The notes beneath the pieces were generated by a model. That model was given only the letters and a program-made list of their open reading frames with translations, was not told the origin of the DNA and did not search any database. Position numbers and translations under genes: made by a program. Of a stretch of 5,834 bases of DNA, positions 5,014 through 5,834 are shown one piece after another; positions within the stretch are counted from its first letter, which is position 1, and each line of letters starts with the position of its first letter. This DNA is from Bacteroidota bacterium (GTDB taxonomy: Bacteria; Bacteroidota; Ignavibacteria; Ignavibacteriales; Melioribacteraceae), in NCBI GenBank assembly GCA_021812745.1, contig JAKAMS010000174.1, positions 1-5,834 of the forward strand, written 5' to 3'.

Positions 5014-5509
5014 TAAGTTTTTGATATTGTTCTTTAGTTATTTTTGGAAGCTTTTTTGTAAAAGCTACAATTGCCCAAATCATATCATCTGAATGAGTTG
5101 GTCCAAATGCCGGCATGCCGGTCATCTTTAAGCCGTTTTTGGTAATCCAGAAAAGCTGCTGCGGAGTCCAATCGTTTGCAACCCTTGCAAGCGATGGAGC
5201 TTTTGGATAAAGCCCTTGTCCAATTTCACTCCGTTCAATTCCGGGACCGCCGTGGCAGCCAACGCACATTTCACGGTAATGTACAAAGCCCATCTTAACA
5301 AGATCCGAATCGTTAAGATCGGGAGCTTTGAGATTATTGTCCGAATTATGTTTAATAGAATTATCACGTACGGTATTCATCGCCCACAATGTTATTGGGT
5401 CGTGAGGAACCCTTGCGCTTATATCAAATATTCCGGAATACATGTAAATGAGTCCGCCAATAATTAGAAGCGCTATTACTGCGCCAGCGCCTATTAGATA
5501 TTTTTTCAT
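4982..5509 (-). CDS. Membrane-anchored monohaem cytochrome c
   Basis: This 175-residue protein has an uncleaved-looking N-terminal membrane anchor (about 5-24, Gly/Ile/Leu-rich) with the rest in the periplasm. It contains one haem-binding motif, C82-V-G-C85-H86, within YREMCVGCHGGPG. The distal ligand is probably M132 in MTGMPAFG, with M129 as the alternative, and WAIVAF (145-150) forms the C-terminal helix typical of class I cytochromes c. The conserved pre-haem segment (HDPITLWAMNTVRDNS) is seen in small cytochromes of anaerobic and environmental bacteria. It would carry electrons at the membrane surface, but its partner is not visible. GAGGTG (5515-5520) lies about five to seven bases before the ATG and supports the start. 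It is the first gene of a two-gene unit with the YHS protein, so a redox step on a metal or on the YHS cysteines is possible but unproven. Confidence 0.93.
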   Translation of the reverse strand: MKKYLIGAGAVIALLIIGGLIYMYSGIFDISARVPHDPITLWAMNTVRDNSIKHNSDNNLKAPDLNDSDLVKMGFVHYREMCVGCHGGPGIERSEIGQGLYPKAPSLARVANDWTPQQLFWITKNGLKMTGMPAFGPTHSDDMIWAIVAFTKKLPKITKEQYQKLNEETKGESDE

Positions 5510-5594
5510 GAGCCCACCTCAGATTTTTTTTGTTAGTGAATATGTTATTTATTAAAATCATCTTAATATTTTGCGCTATTCAAACCGTAAAAGT

Positions 5595-5637
5595 TGGAGT
5601 GTTGGAATGATGGAATTTTGGAAAATTGGAATAATGG
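5595..5637. repeat. Tandem octamer repeat, consensus TGGAATnn
   Basis: TGG occurs at 5595, 5603, 5611, 5619, 5627 and 5635, an exact 8-bp period over six copies. The first three bases are invariant, position 4 is A in every complete unit, and the last bases vary (GAGTGT, GAATGA, GAATTT, GAAAAT and GAATAA after the first T-G). The period is not a multiple of three, so it does not encode a protein repeat. Similar TGGAAT arrays occur between genes in related environmental genomes, from memory only. Confidence 0.8.
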
Positions 5638-5653
5638 TACGACCGATTAGTTA

Positions 5654-5691
5654 CACAGAGTACCACAAAGTAAGCACAGAGTTTCACAGAG
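5654..5691. repeat. Short CACAGAG repeat array
   Basis: CACAGAG occurs at 5654-5660, 5675-5681 and 5685-5691, with a one-base variant CACAAAG at 5664-5670. The spacings are 10, 11 and 10 bp, close to one DNA turn. Each copy is followed by T and two or three variable bases. It sits 17 bp beyond the octamer array. Function is unknown. It may be an intergenic dispersed repeat or remnant. Confidence 0.7.
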
Positions 5692-5834
5692 TAATACACC
5701 AATAGGTTTTTGTCCGTTAAATGATTTGATAATATTTTTTGAAATCTTACCATTATTTCATCACTCAAAACTACTTCATTAATTTTTCATAATATTGATT
5801 ATGGATTTAGAATTTTGTTCTCGCGGTTTCGCCT

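Larger units (their letters stand above)
5510..5834. other. Gene-free upstream region of the cytochrome operon, with repeats
   Basis: No convincing coding region is seen. The stretch should contain the cytochrome operon promoter on the minus strand, but no good -35/-10 pair or TAnnTTTG element could be fixed. A TTGAAT at 5583-5578 lacks a well-spaced partner. The middle holds two different short tandem repeats (5595-5637 and 5654-5691). From about 5700 to the window end the sequence is AT-rich and featureless. Confidence 0.6.

Noticed and set aside
5365..5378. CGTACGG segment resembling half of the MerR operator
   Set aside because: It lies inside the cytochrome coding sequence, without the second arm or -35/-10 elements.
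5128..5467. Frames on both strands overlapping the cytochrome c gene
   Set aside because: They are shadows of a gene with a clear CXXCH motif and a Shine-Dalgarno.
5580..5768. 62-codon minus-strand frame across the tandem repeats
   Set aside because: It runs through non-coding octamer and CACAGAG repeats, has no ribosome-binding site, and the repeat period is not a multiple of three.
5801..5834. Plus-strand ATG open to the window end (MDLEFCSRGFA)
   Set aside because: Only eleven codons are visible with no Shine-Dalgarno, too little to call a gene.

Overview
This AT-rich window looks like a chromosomal segment from the Bacteroidota/Ignavibacteriota (Chlorobi) side of the tree. That placement is an inference. 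It rests on the base composition, weak or absent Shine-Dalgarno sequences before several genes, one TAnnTTTG-type promoter element, and the general character of the proteins. No rRNA or other phylogenetic marker is present.

Layout from left to right. (1) Positions 1-142 hold the start of a MerR-family regulator on the minus strand. It reads out of the window and has a textbook MerR operator/promoter at 166-197. (2) Positions 198-559 contain no gene. They hold a small hairpin (251-284), a plus-strand promoter candidate (317-344) and a rod-like structured RNA candidate (359-519) ending at a T6 run. (3) Positions 560-934 encode a stand-alone receiver protein. It overlaps tail-to-tail by 17 bp with a minus-strand outer-membrane beta-barrel gene (918-1850) whose product carries a Met/Gly-rich insertion. 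(4) Positions 1973-2456 are a BrnT-type toxin and its ribbon-helix-helix antitoxin on the plus strand, followed by a hairpin. (5) Positions 4459 down to 2522 (minus strand) encode a membrane PAS histidine kinase and then a secreted protein that is about one quarter methionine. (6) Positions 5509 down to 4576 (minus strand) are a two-gene operon, a membrane-anchored monohaem cytochrome c overlapping a secreted YHS-domain protein, closed by a strand-specific terminator-like hairpin at 4493-4568. (7) Positions 5510-5834 contain no gene. They hold an exact 8-bp-period tandem repeat and a CACAGAG repeat.

The common thread is metal handling at the cell envelope, probably copper or silver. It consists of a MerR regulator, a Met-rich secreted protein, a beta-barrel with a Met-rich loop, a secreted YHS protein with Cys/His/Met ligands and a cytochrome c. 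A histidine kinase and a lone receiver could supply the sensing. This functional link is inferred from composition and proximity, since no efflux ATPase or multicopper oxidase is visible here.

The most unusual items are the methionine heptad pattern of the 2522-3025 protein and the 359-519 RNA candidate. The RNA contains a duplicated segment that permits two mutually exclusive folds.
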